Origin: a virus
IMG/VR virus record: IMGVR_UViG_3300025264_000075
Span: 1 to 29,756 of that record
Strand: one strand, 5' to 3'
DNA: 29,756 nucleotides
This document shows positions 13,271 to 21,484 of this stretch, piece after piece (the first letter of the stretch is position 1; every line of letters begins with the position of its first letter). The translations under genes were made by a program, and so were the position numbers. Under the pieces are notes generated by a model that had not been told where the DNA came from, ran no database searches, and saw nothing but the letters and a program-made list of their open reading frames with translations.

Positions 13271-13623
13271 CAGTGCGTGTGATTCCCCGCTGCCGCCTGC
13301 GTCGATCCTGTTCCCAGGGTTCGCAGGCTTGCGGTTCCCGCTACTGCGTCGGCGTACAGCCCGACCAGCGCGGCCCCATAGTATACAAGGTTATTCCCGT
13401 TCCTCTGAATCCTCCCAGCCGTCGACGGGTTGCCGGACTGGTCAGCCAGCACAGGGATCGTTAGGGCCGCCAGAGAGACGCCTGAGAGCGTCGAGGAGCC
13501 GTTACCCGCCGCACCGCTGTGAGCGTGGGCTGATAGGACATCCTCGTTCGCCTTGATCTGGGCATTAAGGATCGCGGCGGTCACCATAGAACTCGTCCAG
13601 CTTTTCGGTGTTGTCCAGGCCAT
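13270..13623 (-). CDS. Short MAWTTP-family appendage protein (N-terminal module only)
   Basis: This 117-residue protein starts at an ATG overlapping the hub gene's stop (ATGA). It parallels residues 1-119 of the protein at 12394-13122 along its whole length: MAWTTPKSWTSS, AAILNAQIKANEDVL, AHSGAAGNG, TAGRIQRNGNNLVYYG, and the final AAAGNHTH. It ends directly after the HTH where the longer paralogue continues into its C-terminal domain. It could be a truncated copy or a functional minimal version, for example a collar subunit for the longer one. Confidence 0.72.
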   Translation of the reverse strand: MAWTTPKSWTSSMVTAAILNAQIKANEDVLSAHAHSGAAGNGSSTLSGVSLAALTIPVLADQSGNPSTAGRIQRNGNNLVYYGAALVGLYADAVAGTASLRTLGTGSTQAAAGNHTH

Positions 13624-15179
13624 CAGAACGCCGGGACGGTCGAGGTGCCGAGGACTCCGACGCCCAGCACCCAGAACTGGGAATACCCACCGGAGGCGGG
13701 CGATAGCTGCCAGGACGTTACGTGCTGCATACCGCCAGCCGTCACGGTGTGCTTCTCGGACTCGACGAAGAAATCCGCGTCGATGCCCAACTTCGCATCG
13801 TTCGTCGCGGTGATCGTGATCCGGTCGGATAGATCGCGGGATAATGCCTGCCCGATATTGCCGCTCGTAGAGGCCGGGACGACCATCGTCAGAATATTGG
13901 TCGGCGAGCCGTAGATCACCGCGTGATAATCGCACCAGTCTTGAGCCTCGGAGGTCGTCGGGATAAATTTGGTTTTCGCGACGTACTTCCGCTCCCCATA
14001 TATGCCCTGGGAGGTCGTGTCGATCGCCCGCACGATGCACGGGTTTTTCGTTGTGACTGCCGTGCCTCGCGCCTGGAGTTTTGTGAGATACCCATCCGAC
14101 CCGGTCGCCGAATTGGTGACCGTGATCGCCATTCGCTCTGCCGTCTTGGTCTGGGTCACGGTGATGTCGCTCGTCAGATTTGTGCCGCCACCGCCGGATG
14201 CCGAGTTGAGAAGATAGTCGGTCGTCGCTGCCGGAGTCGTCCAGGCATCGACCTCCATCGCATTATTCGCGGCATCAGGATTCGGAAATTCAGCCTCAAA
14301 GGTCTTCGCCTCGCCCGGTGCCAGGGTGGGCGATGCCGAGCCGGTCTCAGGATGCGTCCAGAGTACAGCAACGCTTGCCGTGTCGAACGTCCGAGCCGTC
14401 GCCTCGACATGATTGACGATCGTCGACAACGGATCGGCCTGTTGGATTTGCTCAAACGTATGTACGGCCCCGTCAGCATCTGAGAACGTGGCCTGGGAGG
14501 TCGTCGAGGCCGTTTCGGTCAGCCGATGATACCGACTCTCAAAGGCGACCTGCCCCGACTTGCTTTCCTTGATGAACCCGGCCTCGGCTTCCTCGACGAG
14601 CCGCAGGGCGTCGATGGTCTTCTTGCCCGACATCCAGAATCGGCTGATCGTGGTCTTGCCAGTATCCAAATCGCGGTCATCGGCTGAAGTCCATCCCACA
14701 TCATCGAGGATGTCCCCGACAGCTTGATCGGTGCGCCGGTTGGTTTGGCTTGCCAACTGGGTCTCAAACTGGTTGAGGTATCCCAGCGTACCGAACGCCG
14801 TGAGGGTCGCTGTCTTGCGACCCACTGCCGCCGGAGCGGGCTTGATCCGGTCGAGCTTGCCCTGCCACCGGACGCCGTCGTTGAATGCCACCGGGAACGT
14901 ATAGGGGAATGAACCTGACCCGGCCTGGAGTTTGATCGATCGGCCTGGGAGGATGTTACCCGTCAGGGCCGAGGATGTATTGCTGGGGCTGTACTTGCCC
15001 TCGGTGTTGATCAGCGTCGCGGTCAGTTTGCCGGCAACGCTTCTGCCCTGGAGGGCCGAGGCATAGTCCCGCCCACGACTCCACGACAGCGACAGGGTAT
15101 CGCCGCTGATGTCATCGTTAGCGTCGGTGAAATCCCCGTCATTATTCCAATCGACGAGGAGGGTATAAGAACCGGGCAT
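13623..15179 (-). CDS. Baseplate/tail hub-like protein
   Basis: The ATG at 15179 overlaps the previous stop (TAATG). The 518-residue protein opens with SYTLLVDWNNDGDFTDANDD, a calcium-loop-like Asp-rich start, then LSLSWSRGRD and a long beta-rich region (ILPGRSIKLQAG, WQGKLDRIKPAP). A helix (QAVGDILDDVGW) and a VEEAEAGFIKES segment are typical of phage tail hub proteins that join the tail tube to fibres. The C-terminal third is beta-rich. It would sit at the tail tip. I cannot place it in a named family with certainty. Confidence 0.68.
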   Translation of the reverse strand: MPGSYTLLVDWNNDGDFTDANDDISGDTLSLSWSRGRDYASALQGRSVAGKLTATLINTEGKYSPSNTSSALTGNILPGRSIKLQAGSGSFPYTFPVAFNDGVRWQGKLDRIKPAPAAVGRKTATLTAFGTLGYLNQFETQLASQTNRRTDQAVGDILDDVGWTSADDRDLDTGKTTISRFWMSGKKTIDALRLVEEAEAGFIKESKSGQVAFESRYHRLTETASTTSQATFSDADGAVHTFEQIQQADPLSTIVNHVEATARTFDTASVAVLWTHPETGSASPTLAPGEAKTFEAEFPNPDAANNAMEVDAWTTPAATTDYLLNSASGGGGTNLTSDITVTQTKTAERMAITVTNSATGSDGYLTKLQARGTAVTTKNPCIVRAIDTTSQGIYGERKYVAKTKFIPTTSEAQDWCDYHAVIYGSPTNILTMVVPASTSGNIGQALSRDLSDRITITATNDAKLGIDADFFVESEKHTVTAGGMQHVTSWQLSPASGGYSQFWVLGVGVLGTSTVPAF

Positions 15180-15370
15180 TAGGCCACCTCAACAACATCC
15201 CCAGTCTTGACATTCACCCCGTTGGTGGTGGACTTGAGGTCATCGAGTTCGGCCTGCAATTCCTCGCGGAGCCGCTCGGCGATGATTCTCCTCAATTGCT
15301 CGGCGGCGAGTACGTTCTGGGAGAGTAAAGCCTGCAAGTCTGCATCGGTGATGCCTTCGTTCGCTGCCAT
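15179..15370 (-). CDS. Small helical tail-module protein, 63 residues
   Basis: The protein is helical and acidic: ADLQALLSQNVLAAEQLRRI then AERLREELQAELDDL, with heptad-like Leu spacing typical of a short coiled coil. A polar C-terminus follows. It sits between the fibre and the hub genes. It may be a fibre trimerisation or assembly factor; family not recognised. Confidence 0.7.
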   Translation of the reverse strand: MAANEGITDADLQALLSQNVLAAEQLRRIIAERLREELQAELDDLKSTTNGVNVKTGDVVEVA

Positions 15371-15380
15371 TTTGGGCTCC

Positions 15381-15611
15381 TTACTCAGATTCTACAGGAC
15401 GGACGGAACCATCCCAGGCCGTGCAAATCGCACAGTCGGAGGCGTGCTGCCGTGCTGTCGGTACGGTCGTTACTTTGGCAAGCTCGGCGGTCTGATTCCC
15501 TGCCGTGAGTTTCGTTCCGTATTGCTGCCACGCAACCACCGTGTTGACGGCACTGTTCACGCTATTCCGCAACTCCTCCAGATGCTCTCGGACGTCTTCG
15601 TTCGTTGCCAT
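15381..15611 (-). CDS. Small tail-module protein, 76 residues
   Basis: The start has TAGGAG upstream. The first ~35 residues form a helix (EDVREHLEELRNSVNSAVNT), followed by polar sequence with a CAIC pair near residues 60-63 and an acidic end. The CAIC pair could bind metal or form a disulphide. Its role is unknown; position suggests a tail component or chaperone. Confidence 0.65.
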   Translation of the reverse strand: MATNEDVREHLEELRNSVNSAVNTVVAWQQYGTKLTAGNQTAELAKVTTVPTARQHASDCAICTAWDGSVRPVESE

Positions 15612-15612
15612 G

Positions 15613-17061
15613 CTACGCTCCTATCGCCTCAAGGCGTCTGCTCAATTCGTCATACTGCGAGTCCATCCGGTGGCGGTTCTGGTAGATACCGCCAGCCAGG
15701 AGTCGGGTCAACGGCTGAATCCGCATATGGTAACCGCTAGAAGCCTCAGCGACTGGTATCAGGATACCCATCTCGACCATACGCTCCCGATTTGCCAGAC
15801 GTTGCTCCTCGGTGATCTCCGGCACTAAATCTTCGACGCCCTCGCCCGAATACGCGAATCTCTGCAACTCCGTGGCATCGTCGTACTCGTCGAATAAATC
15901 TACCTGGGCTGCGGAACCGGAACCACTGAGGTCAACGCTTAGAACGCCCGTCTTCGTCAGAATCATGCCCTGGTTCCGAGTGTTCGCATCATAAACATTT
16001 ACCGCAAACTGTCCGCTGTTATCGGCTCCCGCTCGTATAGCCTCAAGCTCAACACAATTCTGAGCGGTGGCGGCTGCATCTCCAATCTTTAACTGTATAT
16101 GGAGACCGAATCCATCAGCCATGTCCCCGTCTGTGCGGTTCTCAAATCGGAAAACACCTGCCGGTGTATTCGTGCCTGACGTATCCCTGCGCTGTGTCGA
16201 GAACCCCCCAGCAAGATGCGTGCCGCCCGTGCCGTCGTGCGACAGTGTCGTAGCCGTCCAATCGTTGCCCGATGCTCCGACGTTTACTAGGCCAGCAGCG
16301 TTGCTCTGGAGGTCAACTCCTCCACTAACACTCAAGGCCATCAGGTTTGAAACAGCCTTCATCGTTATTATATTGCCGTCGTGGTTGTAACTGAGCAGCC
16401 CTGTATTGTTAGCGTCCGCATCGCCGAAGATGATGTAGTTTACTTTATCGTTCGGTGTGAGGAACTGGATGCCAGCATCGTCAGAATGCTCAATCGTCAG
16501 TTGGGTCACTCCATTGGATGCAACAGTTCCCGCAGACCCCTCCCAAATATGTAGGCGGTCAGTGTCAGGGGTGGGAGATGACCCCGCCAGGGCGATCAGA
16601 AGGTCGCCATCTGTCGAGATGGTATTCCCGTCAAGGGTGATATTGTCGGCGACCAGCGAACCCCCCGTTATGGCCCCGGTCGTCGTGATGGTCGACGAGC
16701 CGTTGTTAATCGTCCCGAATCCCGACGTAATCGAGCCAGCGTTCAAGGCTCCGACTGTCGTCAACGTCCCGCCGCTATTGCTTGCCGCGTGTGCGTGGTT
16801 CGCGTTGGCGAATCCGGTCGAGGAGATCGTCGGAGTCGTAAGGGTCAGGCCTGCCAGGGTCGCCGACCACGCCGGGATGCCTGACGCGAGGTGCAGGACG
16901 GTATTGTCGGCCCCTTTGCCCAGTCTGGATAACTGGGACGAGGACGAGGCATAGACGATATCGCCCGTGGCCTGGGAGTCGATAACGTGTGTCCCGACCG
17001 CTTCCCATTCGGCCTGTGTTAGTTCGGTTCCGACTGAGCCGTGTTTTAGTTCGTTTGCCAT
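15613..17061 (-). CDS. Tail fibre/receptor-binding-like protein
   Basis: The protein has 482 residues. The N-terminal ~200 have many Gly/Ser/Thr short strands (LTLTTPTISSTGFANANHAH, ITTTGAITGGSLVADN), as in fibre shafts. The middle is beta-rich with HDGTGGTHLAGGFSTQR. The last ~90 residues form a helix-rich tail ending in QYDELSRRLEAIGA, a likely trimeric coiled coil. It directly follows the tape measure gene, so it may bind host surface or stabilise the tail tip. Receptor binding is inferred from composition and position only. Confidence 0.72.
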   Translation of the reverse strand: MANELKHGSVGTELTQAEWEAVGTHVIDSQATGDIVYASSSSQLSRLGKGADNTVLHLASGIPAWSATLAGLTLTTPTISSTGFANANHAHAASNSGGTLTTVGALNAGSITSGFGTINNGSSTITTTGAITGGSLVADNITLDGNTISTDGDLLIALAGSSPTPDTDRLHIWEGSAGTVASNGVTQLTIEHSDDAGIQFLTPNDKVNYIIFGDADANNTGLLSYNHDGNIITMKAVSNLMALSVSGGVDLQSNAAGLVNVGASGNDWTATTLSHDGTGGTHLAGGFSTQRRDTSGTNTPAGVFRFENRTDGDMADGFGLHIQLKIGDAAATAQNCVELEAIRAGADNSGQFAVNVYDANTRNQGMILTKTGVLSVDLSGSGSAAQVDLFDEYDDATELQRFAYSGEGVEDLVPEITEEQRLANRERMVEMGILIPVAEASSGYHMRIQPLTRLLAGGIYQNRHRMDSQYDELSRRLEAIGA

Positions 17062-17070
17062 CGTATACCT

Positions 17071-18825
17071 CTACGCTGTCGCTAGGATGCCGCCGAACCC
17101 GCCCCGGCGAACGCCGTCCTGTATCGCCTCGGTGACCTTCTCCTCAAAATCGTCGAACCCGTATGTAGGGCCGAGGATGTTGATCGTGATCCCACCTGCT
17201 CCTCCACGACCCAGCGGCACCACTGCCTCCGGCCCAGCTTCTCCGAGCATCGCCAGGGTCGGCGATCGGACGATACCGCCCTTCGCGAGTTTCGGTATCT
17301 CTGGAATGTTGAGCGAGAAGCCTTTCCCACCGATCCCAGGAACCCACTTAGGAACCTTGATGCTGATCATATTCGCGCCTCGGATCATCAGGTTCAACGC
17401 TGAGATCAGGAGATTCACGTATCCCTTGATCCCGTCCACGACTAAGGAAACCGTGGTCTTCATCCCGTTCCAGATCGTGTCCCAATTGTCCTTGAGGAAA
17501 AACAGCCCTTTGAGCAGCGCACCGCCGGGGAGAAGCCAACCCAGCTTGGAATTGAACACCGACTCCAGCTTCCCCATAACTGTATCGAATAAGGATTTGA
17601 TCGCGTTCCAGACCGTGTCCCAGGTTTTCTTCAATACAAGGACAATTTTGTCCCAGTTCTTGAAGATGAGAATCCCAGCTACTATTGCCGCGCCGATTCC
17701 AATAATGATCAATCCGATCGGCCCCATCGCGAGGTTCAAAGCCGTCATCGCCGCCGTCTGGAGCCACGTCGCCGCCGTCGCTATCGTCTGGGATGCAGCC
17801 ATCGCGGAGATGCCGGTGGCGATCGCAGGCATCATGATCACCATCGGGCCGAGGGCCGTCGCCATGTTCCCGATAGGAGCCAGCGCAGCCTTCGTGCGGT
17901 TCTTCATGATGTCGAATTTGTCGCTCATCGTCAGGGTCGCCGCTCCGAGTTCCGCGACCTTGCCCTCGGACTCGCCCATCGCCTTCAGCATGTCGTCGAG
18001 ACTGAACACGCCCTTGTCGATGGCGTCCTTGAATCGAACACCGGCCCCGGCACCGAAGTTGTCCGTCGCAATCGCCATTGCCTCGGTTTCTGTCTCGGCG
18101 TTCTGGATGCTGGCGATCATATCCTGCAATCCCGCCGATATGTCGGTCACGCCCTCCTTCGCCAGCTTCTGGACGGCGGTGTTCAGACCCGGCATCATCT
18201 TGGAGGCCGATAGCCCTGCCGCTTCCATGTTGCCGACCAGCGCGGTGGCCTCGTCTAAGCTCAGACCCATCGTCTGCAATTGTGGCCCGAACTTGACGAT
18301 CGTAGATGCCAGTGCGGACATCGGAACACCGACAGCCTGGGAGACTGCGGTGAGCTTGTCGAGTTGGAGGCGGGTCTCCTCTGCCGGTACACCGAAAGCC
18401 AACATCGAGTCTGCGACCGACTTGATCATCGGCCCTGCTTCCTCGCCCATCGCCCGCGATACGTCGAGGAACGCCTTCGTCACATCCTCAAGGGCTTCGC
18501 CCTCCAGACCCATCTCGGTATTGATGTCGGCGATCGCAGCAGACACCGTTGCCGCGTCCTGTGGGACGGTTGCCCAGACATCCTTGAACGACTGGGTCAG
18601 CCCTTCCAGTTGTTCGCCGGTTGCACCGGTTCCGGCGGCGATTGTATTCGTCGCCTCCTGATACTCTTGGCCGAGTTTCGCCGCAGCCGCAGCCGCGACC
18701 GTCAGACCGGCCCCAGCCATCGCGACGCCTTTCATAGCCGACCGCATCTTGCCGCCCATGCCCTTGACGTTGGACTCGGCCTTCTTGGTGTCTGCGTCAA
18801 CCGTTATGGTGACTGTGTTAGCCAC
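17071..18825 (-). CDS. Tape measure protein
   Basis: The 584-residue protein starts at a GTG with GGAGGAG upstream. The N-terminal third is TP901-type tape measure sequence, with helical repeats rich in Ala (VTAAIADINTEMG-like pattern, GLEGEALEDVTKAFLDV). Hydrophobic segments lie at ~318-345 and 367-388 (GPIGLIIIGIGAAIVAGILI), likely to enter the host membrane at DNA entry. The C-terminal end contains LAKGGIVRSPTLAMLGEAGPEAVVPL, the common tape-measure tail motif. By the rule of about 1.5 angstroms per residue the tail would be near 90 nm (inference). It overlaps the end of the chaperone extension gene. Confidence 0.9.
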   Translation of the reverse strand: MANTVTITVDADTKKAESNVKGMGGKMRSAMKGVAMAGAGLTVAAAAAAKLGQEYQEATNTIAAGTGATGEQLEGLTQSFKDVWATVPQDAATVSAAIADINTEMGLEGEALEDVTKAFLDVSRAMGEEAGPMIKSVADSMLAFGVPAEETRLQLDKLTAVSQAVGVPMSALASTIVKFGPQLQTMGLSLDEATALVGNMEAAGLSASKMMPGLNTAVQKLAKEGVTDISAGLQDMIASIQNAETETEAMAIATDNFGAGAGVRFKDAIDKGVFSLDDMLKAMGESEGKVAELGAATLTMSDKFDIMKNRTKAALAPIGNMATALGPMVIMMPAIATGISAMAASQTIATAATWLQTAAMTALNLAMGPIGLIIIGIGAAIVAGILIFKNWDKIVLVLKKTWDTVWNAIKSLFDTVMGKLESVFNSKLGWLLPGGALLKGLFFLKDNWDTIWNGMKTTVSLVVDGIKGYVNLLISALNLMIRGANMISIKVPKWVPGIGGKGFSLNIPEIPKLAKGGIVRSPTLAMLGEAGPEAVVPLGRGGAGGITINILGPTYGFDDFEEKVTEAIQDGVRRGGFGGILATA

Positions 18826-19069
18826 TCGTCTCCTCCACTTTGCCCTCGCTCACGATGGTTAGCATCCGCAGTATCCCAACATCCTCGGCCAATACCGCCG
18901 ACGGCAGGCAGCTATACCGCTGGCAGATACCGTCGACGATTTCAGCCATCTCTAACTCGACCGGCTTGCTGATCGGCCTGCCGTCCTGATACGTCCCGCC
19001 TCGCACAGCCTTCCAGCGGGCTATGTCGAGGCCGAGACTTCCCCCGATGTCGTCGCCGCAGACGTCCAC
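18818..19069 (-). CDS. Tail assembly chaperone, frameshifted extension (T-like)
   Basis: This reading frame lies in the -1 frame relative to the gene ending at 19021 and overlaps it by 49 bases. The only start I see is a GTG at 19069 with no ribosome site, while the frame is open upstream, so it is probably made as an extension by -1 frameshifting at 19039-19045. The region beyond the overlap (~70 residues) includes WKAVRGGTYQDGRPISKPVE and ends at the tape measure start. The layout matches the lambda G/GT arrangement that controls tail assembly. Confidence 0.7.
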   Translation of the reverse strand: MDVCGDDIGGSLGLDIARWKAVRGGTYQDGRPISKPVELEMAEIVDGICQRYSCLPSAVLAEDVGILRMLTIVSEGKVEETSG

Positions 19070-19392
19070 GCGCCGAGGATCGCCGTACCGAGCGCGGGAG
19101 GCAGGGTCAGGAACCCATCTGCGTCCGCAGTCAATTCGGTGCCGTCCTCATCGTGGAGGTTCCACGTCTCCAGTATCTCGTCACCGAACATGCGGAAGGC
19201 AGCGCGGAGGCCATCTGGGTCAGCATCCGCACCGCCCGCCAGGGTCTGGAGGTCGAGGAACGTCCGCAGATCGACGTCGAGCCGGGTCTCGATGTGCATC
19301 CCCGCATATTCGGGATCGGCAAACTCAAGGACGGCCCGACGCCGCTGTACGGTGTACGGCCTGATACCAACGCCGTTAGTGCTGATGACCAT
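19021..19392 (-). CDS. Tail assembly chaperone (G-like)
   Basis: I chose the ATG at 19392, which overlaps the previous stop (ATGA), giving 123 residues; a longer frame upstream overlaps the tail-tube gene. The protein is acidic with RRRAVLEFADPEYAGMHIET, LRTFLDLQTLAG and FRMFGDEILETWNL. Its position directly before the tape measure gene, and a second overlapping frame, identify it as the G-type chaperone that coats the tape measure protein. Family identity is by position, not by clear motif. Confidence 0.72.
   Translation of the reverse strand: MVISTNGVGIRPYTVQRRRAVLEFADPEYAGMHIETRLDVDLRTFLDLQTLAGGADADPDGLRAAFRMFGDEILETWNLHDEDGTELTADADGFLTLPPALGTAILGAWTSAATTSGEVSAST
19039..19045 (-). promoter_or_regulatory. 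Candidate -1 frameshift site in the tail chaperone genes
   Basis: On the minus strand the sequence is GGGGGAA, read as TCG-GGG-GAA in the first frame. A -1 slip of the tRNA on GGG keeps a GGG codon and continues GGA-AGT in the extension frame. It resembles, but does not equal, lambda's GGGAAAG; slipping would be mainly at the P-site. The product would be about 190 residues. Confidence 0.55.
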
Positions 19393-19808
19393 CAGACTGT
19401 AGTCCAAGCGGGAACCGTACCATCTGCGAGGCTTAGAGTAGCCGACCATGTCAACGCACCGTCGCTCCCGCGAGTGATGCTATAACCCGACACAACCGTC
19501 TCCATCGCCAGCTTCGGGTTGGATGAGGAGTTCCCACCGATCCTCAAGTCGAACGTCCGAGTCCCGGTGCGCGTTTTGAACACGTCGTGAGATTTGTTAC
19601 TCGCAGCGTTGAAGAACCCGTTGATCGTCACGTCGCCATCGCTCATGCCCGTGATCCGCTCTCGCGCCGACTTGTCGAGGCCGGTGGTCTCGACCAACTC
19701 CTGTGGGATGTTGATCCCATAGTCGCCGATGTCATTGGAGATATCTCTCGCCGTGCCGCCGGAGTCGTCCACTGCCAAGTAATCGCCCAGCCCTGTCTGC
19801 TTCGCCAT
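19392..19808 (-). CDS. Second tail-tube-like protein (shorter paralogue)
   Basis: The 138-residue protein starts at an ATG with AGGAGG. It parallels the upstream tail protein: LDKSARERITGMSDGDVTIN followed by GFFNAASNKSHDVF matches LDVEAKKRIVGIADAEISVD followed by AWFDAASNRSHAVW. The C-terminal part (TLSLADGTVPAWTTV) lacks the extra domain of the longer copy. Both are likely tail-tube or tail-terminator-like subunits. One may form the tube and the other decorate or cap it; the sequence does not show which. Confidence 0.78.
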   Translation of the reverse strand: MAKQTGLGDYLAVDDSGGTARDISNDIGDYGINIPQELVETTGLDKSARERITGMSDGDVTINGFFNAASNKSHDVFKTRTGTRTFDLRIGGNSSSNPKLAMETVVSGYSITRGSDGALTWSATLSLADGTVPAWTTV

Positions 19809-19820
19809 GATTTCGACCTC

Positions 19821-20552
19821 CTATAGTCGCGTGAATCCCACTGCAATCTTCGCGTCGCTAAATGTCCCCGTCGTCGTTACTTTTATATACCTCTGAACTG
19901 TTCCTTCCATCGTCAGCCTCTCCGATGTCGGCGCACCCGCTGTTGCTACAGTTGAGAACGTCATGAAATTGGAGTATGAACCACCGCTGGAGGTAGATTC
20001 CTGTAAATTGACCGTGACACTGCCAGAGGCAACGCTAAGCACTTGCAGATACCCGGCCCCGCCGTTAGACGTTGCCGCGCCACCATCAACAACCGTTCCC
20101 GAACCCGCTGACGAATGGGTGTCATCATGGGCGGTCAGCATGGTTCCAAAATCTAGCCCTGCACCGTTCGATGTCGTATAGGTTACATTCGCAGATATGG
20201 CAGACCCAGGAGAGCGGGTCGTGCTATATGTTCCTTGCTTGGAGATCAGACCGACGCAGGGATCGCCAACCGCTGACCCCATCGGAATGAGAACTTCCTG
20301 ATCAGCCGTCGGCTGTTTGCCGCTGTTGCTTGTCCAGACCGCGTGGGATCGGTTCGACGCTGCATCGAACCAAGCATCGACACTGATCTCCGCATCTGCG
20401 ATCCCGACAATCCGCTTCTTGGCTTCGACGTCGAGCGTTGTCACGTCGAGGAGTTCGGACGTATAGCCCAGGCCATTCAAGGCATTGGCATCGCCCGACA
20501 GGTCATATCCCTCGACGTAAAGCCGGACGTTCAGCCCGTTTACCTTTGCCAT
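19821..20552 (-). CDS. Major tail protein (longer paralogue)
   Basis: The 243-residue protein opens with MAKVNGLNVRLYVEGYDLSG, typical of siphovirus tail-tube proteins, and shows the shared core at residues ~35-80. After residue ~150 an additional domain follows with SGSVTVNLQESTSSGGSYSN and GTVQRYIKVTTTGTF, like an Ig- or carbohydrate-binding-type beta sandwich on the tail exterior. It starts at an ATG with GAGGACG upstream. The downstream gene is its shorter paralogue, so one probably arose by duplication. Confidence 0.8.
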   Translation of the reverse strand: MAKVNGLNVRLYVEGYDLSGDANALNGLGYTSELLDVTTLDVEAKKRIVGIADAEISVDAWFDAASNRSHAVWTSNSGKQPTADQEVLIPMGSAVGDPCVGLISKQGTYSTTRSPGSAISANVTYTTSNGAGLDFGTMLTAHDDTHSSAGSGTVVDGGAATSNGGAGYLQVLSVASGSVTVNLQESTSSGGSYSNFMTFSTVATAGAPTSERLTMEGTVQRYIKVTTTGTFSDAKIAVGFTRL

Positions 20553-20597
20553 ACCCGTCCTCCGTGATTAAATCGCTCTCTGGTCATCCTGGGGCCG

Positions 20598-21032
20598 TTA
20601 CGGTGTGATAGTGATCTCGCCCAATAGCTCCATCTCGTACGGGACGGTCACCGTGCGGAACACCCCGCCGCTCATATTCTGATATCCGACCGTAGCGGCC
20701 CCGACTGACGAGTCGGTGACGTTCCCGCCGAGGTCGGCGTCCGAACGAAGCTGGGTGTCGATCTGAACCATCGCATCCCAAACCGCTTCCTCGATACTTT
20801 CGCGAACATCTGCCGAGTCTTGCATCCTAAAATATGCCCGCACCGTGACCGATACCCGCGACCCGATGTCGCCCAGGGTTTCAAAGTCGTCCCGGCGACC
20901 GGTCAGCCAGAACGCCAACACCGGCGTTCCTGAGATCGCCAGCGGCTCCCCGCGATATACCGCCACGAAGGCCGGGTCGGAGATCGCCGCGAGGAGCGTG
21001 TCGATCTGGGCCAATGCCCCTGACCGGCTCAA
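20598..21032 (-). CDS. Tail terminator/completion-like protein
   Basis: The 144-residue protein starts at an ATG overlapping the gene before it by four bases. It has ALAQIDTLLAAISDPAFVAV, a central strand VSVTVRAYFRM, a helix with SIEEAVWDAMVQI, and a C-terminal strand pair (FRTVTVPYEMELLGEITITP). The fold suggestion and its place between the connector genes and the tail-tube gene suit a tail terminator. Identification is mainly by order of genes. Confidence 0.6.
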   Translation of the reverse strand: MSRSGALAQIDTLLAAISDPAFVAVYRGEPLAISGTPVLAFWLTGRRDDFETLGDIGSRVSVTVRAYFRMQDSADVRESIEEAVWDAMVQIDTQLRSDADLGGNVTDSSVGAATVGYQNMSGGVFRTVTVPYEMELLGEITITP

Positions 21033-21484
21033 TCGAACGCCTCGATCAGAGCGTCCCCGATATAGTCTTCGTACAGCTTCGGATTATTGTTGATGTGGTC
21101 ATATGCGTTCTGGAACATCTTGTAGCCCTTAAACGTCGATCTCTGATTCCGGCTACTGATTCCCTCGACCCACGCGGAATATATAAGGTTCTGCCGACCG
21201 TGCTGTTCACCAGCCGCGATAACCGCTATGCCGTCCTCGGGTACTGTGGCCCCGATGTGACGCCGCAGTTCACCGGTCTTGCGCCCGTGTTTAGAAGCGC
21301 GTGGAGCCTTGTTGTATTGCGAGACCGGTGGCCCCCACAACTGCTCCAGAACTTTGTTCGATCCCTCGATGGTCGCGAGGTCGAGCAGTCCCTGGTTGAC
21401 CGCCTCGGTGAATCCGAGACCGACCTGGGTGGGCGTCCCAAAGACCGGCCCCTTGAGCTTGAACGTCGTTGCCGGAGGTGGCAT
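21029..21484 (-). CDS. HK97 gp10-like head-tail protein
   Basis: The 151-residue protein starts in a TAATG overlap. It contains TEAVNQGLLDLATIEGSNKV, LRRHIGATVPEDGIAVIAAG and YSAWVEGISSRN. Proteins of this size and position in siphoviruses belong to the gp10-like group that closes the head-tail junction. The presence of the basic ASKHGRKTGELRRHI segment agrees. Alternative: another minor tail protein. Confidence 0.58.
   Translation of the reverse strand: MPPPATTFKLKGPVFGTPTQVGLGFTEAVNQGLLDLATIEGSNKVLEQLWGPPVSQYNKAPRASKHGRKTGELRRHIGATVPEDGIAVIAAGEQHGRQNLIYSAWVEGISSRNQRSTFKGYKMFQNAYDHINNNPKLYEDYIGDALIEAFD

Noticed and set aside
13270-14040. Long upstream extension of the 117-residue gene
   Set aside because: It overlaps the hub gene in another frame; the ATGA overlap at 13623 gives a clean start.
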